Source of the DNA: Muscardinus avellanarius
Taxonomy: Eukaryota > Chordata > Mammalia > Rodentia > Gliridae
Length of the DNA: 64,000 bases
Direction of reading: 5' to 3'
Assembly: GCA_963383645.1 (NCBI GenBank)
Contig: OY726571.1
Location: 83,948,619-84,012,618 of the forward strand
Below, piece after piece: positions 45,838 to 55,225 of this stretch. The notes under the pieces were generated by a model that did not search any database, had not been told where the DNA came from, and saw nothing but the letters and a program-made list of their open reading frames with translations. Made by a program: the position numbers and the translations under genes. Position 1 is the first letter of the stretch, and each line of letters opens with the position of its first letter.

Positions 45838-46060
45838 ATGGAAAGAGCAGGGACTTTGTGGTCTGATAGAGGTGGGGTTTTGTCCTGGTTCTGCCCTTTA
45901 TTTACTAGGTAACCTTTAAATATTTGACTTAACTTCCCGGAGCTCCAACTTCCTTATCTAGAAAATGAAGATACTTCCTACCTAGTGAGGTTATGAGTAA
46001 TACTGAAACAGTATATGCAGTGTTTCACCCAGCAGCTGCCAAATTGTAAGTGCTCCATAT
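45838..46060 (+). mobile_element. MIR
   Basis: GTCCTGGTTCTGCCCTTTATTTACTAGGTAAC...TCCTTATCTAGAAAATGAAG...TGAGGTTATGAG is the MIR order. Confidence 0.75.
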
Positions 46061-46258
46061 AGAACTGTTTTTAATCACTTTTGCATGATTCCCCTGGCCA
46101 TCCAGGAGAAAATCATCTCACCAGGAAGCTTTACTCAGGTTCTTTTTATATTCTCTTTCTTCCTCTTCTGAACACCTCCACATTTAAATCCAGCCTTTCT
46201 AGATCTGCCCATCGGCTCTTCTGTATTACCAACACAGTTCCTTAGACTCTTCCAGTTG

Positions 46259-46445
46259 AGCCAAGTGAGGTGGCACACACCTGCAATCCTAGCTACTCAA
46301 GAGACTGACTCGGGGGGTCACAAGTTTGAGGTCATCTTGGGTAATTTAGAGAAGTCCCATCACCAAATCAAAAGTGATAGGGATATAGCACAATGGTAGA
46401 GCACTTGCCAAGCATGTGTGATGCCCCAGGTTCAATCCCCAGTCT

Positions 46446-46490
<45 letters not shown>

Positions 46491-46507
46491 ACACACACAC
46501 ACACACA
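46259..46507 (+). mobile_element. Older B1+ID composite with CA tail
   Basis: 7SL part (AGCTACTCAAGAGACTGACT) and a more canonical ID part (GGTAGAGCACTTGCCAAGCA), then about 30 CA units. Looks like an ancestor-type arrangement or chance adjacency. Confidence 0.7.
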
Positions 46508-46554
46508 TGATCCTCCAATTGAAGGCGACATTTATGACTGCATCAATCTTTTTA

Positions 46555-47010
46555 ATAGACTTGCCTGTTGTGAGTTGAATTGAGTCACCTAAAAAGATAT
46601 GTTCCAGTCCTAACTTCTGGTACCTGTACAATGTGACCTTATTTGGAAATGGGGTCTTGGCAGATATAATCAAGTTAAAATGAGGTCATACTGGAGTATG
46701 GTAAGCCTCAAATCCAATATGACTGGTGTCCTCATAGAAACAGGACATTTGAACACACACACACACACACACACACACCACCATGTAAGGACAGAGGCAA
46801 AGATTGGAGTGATATGTCTACAAGTCAAGGAATGCCAAGGATTGCTGACAACCTGACAACCCCCGGAAGCTATGAAGAGGCAAGAAAGATACTCCCTTAG
46901 CACTTTCAGTGAGAGCGTGGCCTCTGACACTTTGATTTCAGACTTCTGGCTTTCAGGACTGTGAGAGAATACATTTGGTTTAGCTCACCACATCTGTGGT
47001 ACTTTCTTAC
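46555..47010 (+). mobile_element. MLT1 LTR
   Basis: TTGTGAGTTGAATTGAGTCA...GTGACCTTATTTGGAAATGG...CAATATGACTGGTGTCCTCA...GACTTCTGGCTTTCAGGACT. A CA repeat lies inside. Confidence 0.8.
46752..46778. repeat. CA microsatellite
   Basis: About 13 CA units inside the MLT1. Confidence 0.9.
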
Positions 47011-47425
47011 AACAATTCTAGGAGACTTTCTTCCACATTTGACTCTAAATCTGGATTTGATAATAGTTTGTGTAATAGATGAAGACAACACCAAGTGTGG
47101 GGTAATTTCCTAAAATATAATCTTTCCCCATGCTTAGAAAAGGGAAAATGTTCATCTTTGTCTGTTTCGTGCTGATATAACAGAATATTATCAGGTGGGC
47201 GATTTTATATGTTACAAAAATTTATTTCTTGCAGTTCTGGCTGGGAAGTGTTAGATGAAGATGACCTCTGCCTCTATCTTAGTCTGTTGTGTGTTGATAT
47301 AACGAAAAACCCGAGGCTTGACACTTTACAAAGAAAAGAGGTTTAGTTGATGGTGTACAGTCCTAGAGGTGTAAGAGCATGGCATTGTACCTGCTCAGCT
47401 CTAGTGGGAGGACTTCTGGCATGAA

Positions 47426-47431
47426 CCAGAG
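47426..47431. repeat. Target site duplication, left copy (CCAGAG)
   Basis: Direct 6-bp match to 52102-52107, immediately outside the LTR ends. Confidence 0.92.
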
Positions 47432-47755
47432 TGTCGCTTTCAAGCACGACACCGGAGACGATCTTCTTTGGACTCTTTATTATCCCAGGCTCTTACATAC
47501 TCTTCTACATACTCCTCTCTCCGCTCCCCGCTCCCCGCTTATATATCCCAAGCAGTCAATCAGCCTCAGATCACTCGCTCCATGCAAAATTAGCTCATTT
47601 GTTACAAACAGTGGTATGTTGTGTTCCCGTGCGCCCCATGCTCCGGTTACCGGACTTCCTGAAAGTTGTTTACTGCTTAATGGGCCTCACAGAGCTTCCG
47701 CTCGGCGCTATTTTTAGGTCTTCGAGCTAGCAGGCAATGGGTGGGGCTCTTCACA
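47432..47755 (-). repeat. 3' LTR of the class II provirus
   Basis: 324 bp and apparently identical to the 5' LTR, offset by exactly 4,346 bp. The TATA-like box is at 47538-47545 and the AATAAA signal at 47476-47481 (both minus strand). It would terminate proviral transcripts and could start new ones into the upstream flank. Confidence 0.95.
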
Positions 47756-47768
47756 GTTCCCCCTTTTT
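47756..47768 (-). promoter_or_regulatory. Polypurine tract
   Basis: On the minus strand AAAAAGGGGGAAC directly abuts the TG of the 3' LTR, the expected plus-strand DNA primer site. Confidence 0.85.
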
Positions 47769-47948
47769 GTTTTTAAGCAGAAGAGGATAGAGGACTCAAC
47801 CCCTGCTATAGTTTATGCAATTATTTGCCACCACCTTTTTTGCAGGGACGGGCGAGCAATACAGTGGTAACCCGTATGCAGCTGAGCATATCCTCCTTGG
47901 GATGCACCCTCCCGGGGTCCCAAGTGCAGTCCTTGCTGACATTCTGCT

Positions 47949-48344
47949 TTATGATTTTTCCATTGCGGCTAGCCAAACAGTAGGCGATTGTCCTGCTTCA
48001 ACCGCCATGAAAGCCTGAGCTAGGAGCATCTGATCCTTGGCCCTCTGCAGAAATAAACGTCTCAGGCAACAGAGACATAGAATGCACAGGAAAACAAAAC
48101 AAAATCCCAATGCTCCCAACCCGGCCCATTCTTTTAGATGGAATGCTGCCTTCTGGATCCGGGACGCCAGCGTTTGGGCCACTTTGGGGTCGATTCGGGT
48201 GGTGTTGACCTTGATGATTTCAGCACGTAATTGTTCGGTGAGTTTATCAAACTCCCAGCTCCAGTTGCCCCATTGTTGCTCACTCCATACTGGTTTTGTC
48301 CAGATCAGCATGGTGATCAGGTGTATCCATCCCTGAGGCGCCAT
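47949..48344 (-). CDS. Residual env: short membrane-anchored transmembrane-subunit remnant (131 codons)
   Basis: Begins at an ATG 65 nt inside the 3' end of gag-pol in another frame, the usual pol/env overlap. Only a short N-terminal stretch, a helical ectodomain piece with one N-glycosylation site (NTT), and one strong hydrophobic segment (about residues 76-93, rich in Leu/Cys/Phe) followed by a basic stop-transfer and short tail remain. The surface subunit and fusion peptide region are missing, so no fusion function is expected. Whether a spliced mRNA is made is unknown. Confidence 0.7.
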   Translation of the reverse strand: MAPQGWIHLITMLIWTKPVWSEQQWGNWSWEFDKLTEQLRAEIIKVNTTRIDPKVAQTLASRIQKAAFHLKEWAGLGALGFCFVFLCILCLCCLRRLFLQRAKDQMLLAQAFMAVEAGQSPTVWLAAMEKS

Positions 48345-51300
48345 CTTGCGATATTATTTGACGAGTCAGTCTCTCTGGGATCCAAATCGGATCGGTTCCG
48401 TCCTGTGGGAAAACACAAACAGAGCCTCTGGCCCATGTGAGTACCGGATCAGGTCCCTTCCATTTTCCGGTGAGGACATCTTTCCATTTTACCATATCAT
48501 GGGGAATACTAGAAGGACAAAAATGGCGATCTGCGGCCGATTTGCCATTAATATCTAAATTTAAAAAATTTAAAGTAAAAAGTGCCAAAGATAATCGCTG
48601 CCTTGGTTTCAGATTCTCACCTATTCCCCCTTTTTGTTTTATTAGACATTCTTTTATTGTGCGATGGGCGCGTTCAACAATGCCCTGTCCTTGAGGATTA
48701 TATGGAAGGCCATGTTTTAATGTTACGCCCATCTGTTTACAGAAAGACTGAAATTTTTGTGAGGTATAAGCCGGACCATTATCAGTTTTTATTTCTTTTG
48801 GCACATTCCATGCTGCCCAAGCTTCAAGACAATGAGCGATAACATCACGAGCTTTTTCCCCTGTGTGAGTAGAAGCATATATAATTCCAGAAACAGTATC
48901 AACAGAAACATGTACATACTTAACAGAGCCAAATTCAGGTATATGGGTCACATCCATTTGCCATAAATGTAAGGGGAGCAACCCACGTGGGCAAACACCA
49001 ACATTAGAAGAAGGGATAAAGGGTGCACAAGCACCACAGGCCTTGATGATGTCACGGGCTTGACAACGAGGAATTTTAAATTTAATCTGTAAAGTTTTAG
49101 CATTTACATGAAACTGGCGATGAAAATCTTGTGCCCGTTGAAGTGGGGTGAGAGAGAAAATCATGGGCATCTTCGTAAGCTTATCTACATAATCATTACC
49201 TTGGGCAACAGGCCCTGGTAAGCCTGTATGTGCCCTAATATGTTGTACATAAAAGGGATTTTTCCTCATCAAAATTAAATGTTGAATTTTAGATGCCAAG
49301 TAGTGGATGGGCGTATGTGTTGATATTTGCCCCGCACATTCAAGGGACTTTATCATCTCTACAGCATAGGAGGAGTCCGATAACAAATTAAAAGAAGAAT
49401 CATATCTCTCAAACACTTCTAATATAATATTTAGTTCAACTAGCTGAGGTGATATATGCTGATATTGAACAACTATGGGTTTTTGTCCTTCTATCATAAA
49501 AGCTCCAAGGCCAGATTTTGATCCATCAGTAAAAATATTGATAGCGAAGGGTATAGGTGTTCTTCTGGTTATGGTTGGAAAGATAATAGGATGTTGAGTT
49601 GCAAAATGTAATATAGGATCTTTAGGTAAGTGATTATCTATCTCTCCATTAAACACACATCGTAATATAGCCCAATCATCCAGGGAGGTTTGTAAAATTA
49701 ATATTTGGTGTTTACTATAGGGAACAATAAGCTTATTAGGGGTTTGGCCAAAATGTTGAATACATTGCTGTATGGCAAGAACAGCAACCTTTGCCACCAT
49801 AGAGGGATAATACTCAATAACCTTTTGAGGAGATAGTTTAGGATGAATCCATAATAGAGGTCCTTGTTGCCATAAGACCCCAGTGGGTTGGAGCTCAGTA
49901 GCCAGTATGCATGCCCAAATAGAATCCCTCGGTGAAATGCGCTTAAGGGAAGCCTTAGTTAAAGCTTGTTCTACCAAACTTAAGGCTTCCCGGGCTTCAG
50001 CAGTCAGCATTCTAGGAGAGGTTAAGGAAGAATCTCCTTTGAGGATATCATATAAAGGTTTTAGCATAAAATTTGGGATTCCTAAAGCAGGACGTATCCA
50101 ATTAATATCTCCTAATAACTTTTGAAAATCATTTAAAGTGTGTAACTGGTCTGTACGAATGGTGACCTTTTGAGGCGTGACAAAATTGGGATAAAGAATA
50201 TTTCCCAAAAAATGGGTGACGGTGCCCTTTTGAACCTTTTCAGATGCTATAACTAAACCCTTTTCCTCAAGGGCTTTAACAAGCACACAATACGCTTCAT
50301 CCAGTACCTTTTCATTTTCACAGGATAATAGGATATCATCCATATAATGGAGACAACGCAATGGAGGGAATTTATCCCTAACAGGTTGTAAGGCAGCATC
50401 CACATATAGTTGACAAAGAGTGATAGCTTGTTTGCATTCAGTATTACATTGTTCGAAAATAAGCTGTTTAACAAGTGGCATGGCTGCATCGACATCCCCG
50501 AATATTCGTCCAGCAGCTTCTACCATCCTAGCCACAAAATCAGAAAAAGGCTCAGTGGGACCTTGAATTATCTTAGTAAGATTGCCTGACACCTCCCCTT
50601 TATTAGGCAAACTTTTCCATGCCCTGGTGGCCAAATTGTTTATTTGATCATACACTTGTTGAGGGTAACAGGTCTGGTTGTTAGCAAATTGTCCCTGTCC
50701 CAAAAGCATATCCAAATTCCAGGCAGGTTGTCCTGCGGCCTGATTCACCGCTGCTTGCTCTGCTGCGAACTCAATAAGGAAAGCCTTCCAATCTAAATAC
50801 TGTCCTGGGGTCAAAGCCGCTCGGGCCAAGTTCTGCCAATCTCCAGGGGTCATGGCATACTTGTAAATGCTTTCTAAGGTGGCTACGGTGTATGCAGCAT
50901 TGGTACCATAAGTCCGCACGGACTCAGCAATATGTTTTACAAGCTTATAATCTAAAGGCTCATGATACCGAGGTCCTCCTCCTTGTGGTTGAAACACGGG
51001 GAAAGCCTGTCTGGATAGTAACATTTTCGGCTCACGCCATACCTTTTCATTAAAGGAGCGGCCTCCGCTTTGTCCTGGAGCTGAGGGATTATAGGGCGGA
51101 GGAACAGAGCCCTGCGAGGGGCCCGTAGCTAGGGTTAATCTGCTGACTTCCTCCTCTATTGCCGCAAGTTCCTCGTCCGAGTCCCCCTCCCCTTCAGAGC
51201 CTAGTTCACTAGCTGGGTGAGAGGAAGTGGACCGTTCCTCTTTTAACAGATCAAGTGCCACTTGTCCCTCTCGCACTAGCGGTTTGTAGTATTTCTGCTC

Positions 51301-51555
51301 CAAACATGCCCTGACGAGGCGCCACAAAGGATAAGTTCCTCCCGTGACTTGATTGTTTTTCTCTGCCCTTTTAATATCCTTCCCTAACTTATCCCAACTT
51401 GCCAGGGTCAAGTTTCCTGATACTGCAAACCAAGGGGCCACCTCATCCACTTGGCTCAAAAAACCCTGAATAGTCTTATCCCTAAGTTTTAACCCCTTTC
51501 CGTTTAATAAGGCTTTTAAAGCCTTTTGTATTGGATGAGATGGATTATTTCCCAT
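48280..51555 (-). CDS. Fused gag-pol polyprotein of the class II provirus (1,091 codons, uninterrupted)
   Basis: One open frame from an ATG to a stop. Domains in order: matrix about 1-100; acidic linker with a PPPY late-domain motif at 153-156; capsid about 185-377 with the major homology region near 330-354; then, at residue about 378/379 (nt about 50420), an abrupt jump into reverse transcriptase. RT keeps YMDD (404-407), thumb and connection but lacks the fingers and the motif A aspartate. RNase H has D677, E707, D727 and D788. Integrase has the HHCC zinc site (H812, H816, C840, C843) and the D868-D925-E961 triad with 35 residues between the last two. Nucleocapsid, protease and the gag/pro/pol frameshift sites are gone. 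The product could assemble and perhaps integrate, but cannot reverse-transcribe or be processed alone. The 1,091-codon open frame argues for youth or selection for the fusion. Confidence 0.95.
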   Translation of the reverse strand: MGNNPSHPIQKALKALLNGKGLKLRDKTIQGFLSQVDEVAPWFAVSGNLTLASWDKLGKDIKRAEKNNQVTGGTYPLWRLVRACLEQKYYKPLVREGQVALDLLKEERSTSSHPASELGSEGEGDSDEELAAIEEEVSRLTLATGPSQGSVPPPYNPSAPGQSGGRSFNEKVWREPKMLLSRQAFPVFQPQGGGPRYHEPLDYKLVKHIAESVRTYGTNAAYTVATLESIYKYAMTPGDWQNLARAALTPGQYLDWKAFLIEFAAEQAAVNQAAGQPAWNLDMLLGQGQFANNQTCYPQQVYDQINNLATRAWKSLPNKGEVSGNLTKIIQGPTEPFSDFVARMVEAAGRIFGDVDAAMPLVKQLIFEQCNTECKQAITLCQLYVDAALQPVRDKFPPLRCLHYMDDILLSCENEKVLDEAYCVLVKALEEKGLVIASEKVQKGTVTHFLGNILYPNFVTPQKVTIRTDQLHTLNDFQKLLGDINWIRPALGIPNFMLKPLYDILKGDSSLTSPRMLTAEAREALSLVEQALTKASLKRISPRDSIWACILATELQPTGVLWQQGPLLWIHPKLSPQKVIEYYPSMVAKVAVLAIQQCIQHFGQTPNKLIVPYSKHQILILQTSLDDWAILRCVFNGEIDNHLPKDPILHFATQHPIIFPTITRRTPIPFAINIFTDGSKSGLGAFMIEGQKPIVVQYQHISPQLVELNIILEVFERYDSSFNLLSDSSYAVEMIKSLECAGQISTHTPIHYLASKIQHLILMRKNPFYVQHIRAHTGLPGPVAQGNDYVDKLTKMPMIFSLTPLQRAQDFHRQFHVNAKTLQIKFKIPRCQARDIIKACGACAPFIPSSNVGVCPRGLLPLHLWQMDVTHIPEFGSVKYVHVSVDTVSGIIYASTHTGEKARDVIAHCLEAWAAWNVPKEIKTDNGPAYTSQKFQSFCKQMGVTLKHGLPYNPQGQGIVERAHRTIKECLIKQKGGIGENLKPRQRLSLALFTLNFLNLDINGKSAADRHFCPSSIPHDMVKWKDVLTGKWKGPDPVLTWARGSVCVFPQDGTDPIWIPERLTRQIISQDGASGMDTPDHHADLDKTSME

Positions 51556-51757
51556 ACCTATTCAGCCTCAGGTCCAGCCTGAGAGTATACTACCCTATAA
51601 ATCCTCCCCTCAAAGGAGCTCCCCTTCGTCCTCAAACGGAGTTGGGAAAGAACAATCTTATGATCCTCTACTTTGTAGAGCCTCCCTCTTCACAGGAGAA
51701 CTTACCAGCCGGCTGCCCTGGAAAGTCCAAAGTTCTGACCGTCTCGTTGAGAGAGAT

Positions 51758-51775
51758 TCCCCGTACGGGCCACCA
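51758..51775 (-). promoter_or_regulatory. Primer-binding site, complementary to tRNA-Ile(AAU) 3' end
   Basis: Two bases inside the 5' LTR lies TCCCCGTACGGGCCACCA on the + strand, the 3' end of tRNA-Ile(AAU) including CCA as I remember it, an 18/18 match. IAP elements usually use tRNA-Phe and HERV-K tRNA-Lys, so the primer is unusual for this class. Confidence 0.85.
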
Positions 51776-51777
51776 CT

Positions 51778-52101
51778 TGTCGCTTTCAAGCACGACACCG
51801 GAGACGATCTTCTTTGGACTCTTTATTATCCCAGGCTCTTACATACTCTTCTACATACTCCTCTCTCCGCTCCCCGCTCCCCGCTTATATATCCCAAGCA
51901 GTCAATCAGCCTCAGATCACTCGCTCCATGCAAAATTAGCTCATTTGTTACAAACAGTGGTATGTTGTGTTCCCGTGCGCCCCATGCTCCGGTTACCGGA
52001 CTTCCTGAAAGTTGTTTACTGCTTAATGGGCCTCACAGAGCTTCCGCTCGGCGCTATTTTTAGGTCTTCGAGCTAGCAGGCAATGGGTGGGGCTCTTCAC
52101 A
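51778..52101 (-). repeat. 5' LTR of the class II provirus
   Basis: 324 bp, ending in the TG...CA inverted dinucleotides. Read on the minus strand it holds a TATATAAG box (51884-51891) and an AATAAA polyadenylation signal (51822-51827), about 60 bp apart. This is the promoter copy; transcription runs toward lower coordinates, away from GMDS. No difference from the 3' LTR was found. Confidence 0.95.
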
Positions 52102-52107
52102 CCAGAG
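52102..52107. repeat. Target site duplication, right copy (CCAGAG)
   Basis: Direct match to 47426-47431. Removing the provirus and one copy rejoins the host MaLR sequence smoothly. Confidence 0.92.
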
Positions 52108-52329
52108 AGGACATGGTGAGACAAGAAGCAAGAAACCAAGAGCAGATAAGTTCATTCGTTTACAAAAACCTGCTCGTGTAGGCAGTCATGAGAACTATAT
52201 TAATTTATTTCAAGATCAATGCCCCCATGATATAATTACCTCTCATCTCTTAAAGTTTCTACCACCTCAATGCTGCCACCTAGAGAGTTTATAAAACATT
52301 GAACCTCTGAGAAAAAACCATATCCAAAT

Positions 52330-52488
52330 CATAGGAAGTTCTAAGATGGCAGCTCCTTGTTGCTTCTTCTAGAGAAGAAAAACATAGGAAGTTCCAAGAT
52401 GGCAGCTCCTTGTTGCTTCTTCTAGAGAAGAAAAACATAGGAAGTTCCAAGATGGCAGCTCCTTGTTGCTTCTTCTAGAGAAGAAAAA
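52330..52488 (+). repeat. Minisatellite, 3 x 53 bp
   Basis: Three units starting at 52330, 52383 and 52436. Units 2 and 3 are identical; unit 1 differs at about one base. Each holds CCAAGATGGCAGCTCC, a YY1-like motif (CTAAGATGGC in unit 1). Confidence 0.9.
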
Positions 52489-52559
52489 CATTGTGCTCAT
52501 GGCAGAAGAGAGAACGCCTTCTCATAAGCCCTTTTGTAGTAGCATTAATCCATTCATGA

Positions 52560-52915
52560 AGACTGGGTCCTAACCACAGAAAGAAGTCTGCGACCAAGCT
52601 AATGACCTGGGAAGCAGATTTCTTCCCCGTCCGGGGAATGAGAACATAACTTCAGATGAGAACATAACTCAGCTAATACTCTGATTACAGTTCTGTGAGA
52701 CCCCGAGCAGGGAGCCAAGCTAAGCCACTCTTGGACTCCTGGCCCACAGCACTGGGGACAATAAATGTGCATTGTTTGAAGCTGCTGAGTTTGTAGTGGT
52801 TTCTTATGCAGCATCCAAGAGAATGCAAGAGTTGACTGTATTTTACATGAAGGAGGGGATGTGACTTGAGGCGGCCCAAAGTTAATCTGAAAGAGAGCAT
52901 TCAAAGAGTACCAGT
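52560..52915 (+). mobile_element. MaLR/MLT1-like LTR end
   Basis: CTGTGAGACCCCGAGCAGGG, GGACAATAAATGTGCATTG and AAGCTGCTGAGTTTGTAGTG match the 3' part of such LTRs. AATAAA at 52759. Confidence 0.6.
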
Positions 52916-53345
52916 CTCGATTCCTTTCTTCTCTGTGTAATAATTCACCAAGAAGTGTAATGTACTTCCTTCCCCGAGTTTGGACTTATGAGTGCCTTGT
53001 TCTGATTCATGGAACGTGGTGGAAATGATGTCCCGAGACAACAAGGCTACGTCTTAAGGAGTGTAGCCGTTTCTTCTTAGGTCTTAGAGGATTCTTACTC
53101 TTGGTCGTCCTGACCCGCAGTGTAACCTGACTCATATGTTACAGGGACCATGCAGAGATACCACAAAGAGAGGCCAGATGGAGAGAGAGAGAGACTGGGC
53201 CATCTTAGATCCCAGCTGAGCCAGCATTTCAGCCTTCTCCATCATGGTACTTGACCATGAATGAAGACTCTTTGGATTCTTTTAGGATGTTGGAATGGTC
53301 CAGGGGGCAGTTGTAGCCTTGAGTTCAATTGGATGGCTTTGAATA
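52915..53345 (+). mobile_element. MLT1-like LTR fragment
   Basis: TTGGTCGTCCTGACCCGCAG, GATACCACAAAGAGAGGCC and CCATCTTAGATCCCAGCTGAG follow the MLT1 layout. Confidence 0.5.
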
Positions 53346-54240
53346 AAGATAAAGGGGCAGCAGAAACACCCAGGTTGGTGCTGAACACTTTTTTTTTTTC
53401 TGCAAAGGGAGTGATTAGCCAGTAAGTTTAGGAATCTATGCTTAGCCATAAGTAATCACCATCTGAATCCCATTGTACGGCCCAGGTCATGTCACAAAGA
53501 GCCAAAGAACTGTCCAGCAGATCCCTGTCTGAATAGCTAACCTGCAGGCTGCTCACAGGTTGTGTCTAGTTAAACTTCACCCAGGAGAAGCAGAAGCACC
53601 ATCAACACTGAGCTGAGGAGGTCTCTGAGCTTTGCAGGTGGCGGGTGGGGCAGTCAGCACAATAAGTTCACCCACTGCAGCTCAGTGGCTGGGGGTCGTT
53701 CCCATGTTCATGCCTCGGCCCTTCATTGACAAGGGGAATGGAACTATCCTGATGGCTATGGACTAGTCATCACTCACCCCTCGTGCTCCTTTATCTGAAC
53801 ACTGACTGACCACTCCCTTACGCAGCATCAGGCCGCTGTGTCTGGCACAGAGATTTGTTGCCAGGGCCATCTTGTCAGGGCCATAGCTGATACTGACCTC
53901 CATGGCTGGCTGGCTGCTGAAGGTTCTGGCCCCACCAATGTTTCTTGCTCTTTGGTGCGGTTCCCATAGGAGCCCCCTTTGCTCTTGTAGCACTTAAGAA
54001 TTTGCCTTGAAAATTTGGGGCAAGGTCTTCCAGAGCTGGATCTGAGGATTATCTAGTGGTCCCTTCTGCCATTTGGCCACAAGTGAACCTACTCACTAAG
54101 CATTAGGACATAATCCAGGGTAGAGCCCAGACTCTCTTCAGCTTCTTTAGACTTAAGGTGAATTCCCCTAAGGCACACTCCCAGAAGTTGACAGAAGCTC
54201 TCTAGGTGGAAAGGAGAGGGCCATTTAAAAATTTCGTTAG
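53346..54240. other. Unclassified stretch
   Basis: GC-balanced, possibly old ERV interior; no frame or LTR identified. Confidence 0.35.
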
Positions 54241-54246
54241 GATCTG

Positions 54247-54320
54247 GGGCAAAGGTCAGTGATAGAATATATGCCTAGTATGCATGAAGCCCTGGGTTTC
54301 ATCCCCAGCACTGCAAAACC
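54247..54320 (+). mobile_element. ID SINE monomer
   Basis: GGTCAGTGATAGAATATATGCC...GGGTTTCATCCCCAGCAC. Confidence 0.72.
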
Positions 54321-55084
54321 AAAAAACACCACCATCATCACACACACAGAAAAATCATTAGGATCAGAGTTCCCTTTACTGTTTATCCCAGGAGGGCTAG
54401 CAAATCCTGTAATGAATAAGATTCACCGTGTTTGCCTTTATAATTCCAGCTGCAGATTAGGCCCCCTAGTCAAGACCTGTAATGGGCATCAAAGTACTAG
54501 AAGGAAGATTAGAAGCCATTACTAGTTGTAGTGGACTCAGCCTGGAAGAGTTAAAGATTTATGACAGCATCTTGAACATGTTAAACATGTTAGTACAAAA
54601 TGGTAAGGGTTCCCTGGCAGTAAGAGCACTTAGAATTAAAAATGAGGCCAATAGCTTAACCTTGAGGCAATTTTGACATATTATAAGGATCAGACTAGTA
54701 GCCAGGTACTGGAAAGTTTCCACATGCAGTCAAGAGTGTTTTATGACCTCATCTAATTTAAAGAACAATGTATTACTTCATCTCTAGTGTTTTATGTTAT
54801 TGGAGATCCACTTTTATTGAATAAGGCTTTCAGAAATGTCACAAAGGGAGGAGCAGGCACATACAGGTTTCCAAATTCTAAAAGAAGAATGCTGAAAATA
54901 AGAGCCCCCCTCAAAAAAAAAAAAGACGTAAGGCTTCATATTCTTGCCCCCTCTGGGTCTGATGCCGCTAATGGAAAAATAATGCTTTGCTTCTCAGGAG
55001 GAGATTCTACTTAGACAGCACAGCACTTATTCCAAGGCTCTGCTCCCTGGGTTTCTGTGCATCGAAAAGAGAAGAGTAAGATGA
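54321..55084. other. No gene recognised
   Basis: Unclassified; short frames only. Confidence 0.45.
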
Positions 55085-55225
55085 GGAGGTTCAAGGCAAG
55101 TCTCAGCAACTCAGCGAAACCCCCAGCAACTTAGTGAGACCTTGTTTAAAAATATAAAATAAAATGGGGTTGGGATATAGCTCAGAGACTGAGTGCCCCT
55201 AAATTCAATACCTAGTACCAAAAAC
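55085..55225 (+). mobile_element. B1-ID SINE, 5' truncated
   Basis: Starts within the B1 half at AGGTTCAAGGCAAGTCTCAG. Confidence 0.82.

Larger units (their letters stand above)
47432..52101 (-). mobile_element. Young betaretrovirus-like (class II) endogenous provirus, internally deleted
   Basis: Complete provirus on the minus strand, 4,670 bp: 5' LTR (51778-52101), tRNA-Ile primer-binding site, leader, fused gag-pol, residual env, polypurine tract, 3' LTR (47432-47755). CCAGAG flanks it on both sides (47426-47431 and 52102-52107), a 6-bp duplication typical of class II ERVs. The LTRs show no difference when read side by side, so insertion is recent. It landed in an older minus-strand MaLR LTR. 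Autonomous relatives are about 7-9 kb; here nucleocapsid, protease, the front of RT and nearly all of env are absent. Without an intact RT it must have been copied by enzymes supplied in trans. Confidence 0.96.
47150..52600 (-). mobile_element. Minus-strand MaLR LTR(s) hosting the provirus
   Basis: 47160-47431 has two successive TTAGTCTGTT...GCTGATATAAC-type starts (47165 and 47280); after the provirus the match resumes at 52102 (AGAGAGGACATGGTGAGAC) to about 52600. A 53-bp minisatellite interrupts it. Confidence 0.6.

Noticed and set aside
47379..47730. About 100-codon + frames at the left LTR and identical ones at the right LTR (51531-52076)
   Set aside because: Chance frames on the antisense strand of the LTR; identity merely reflects identical LTRs.
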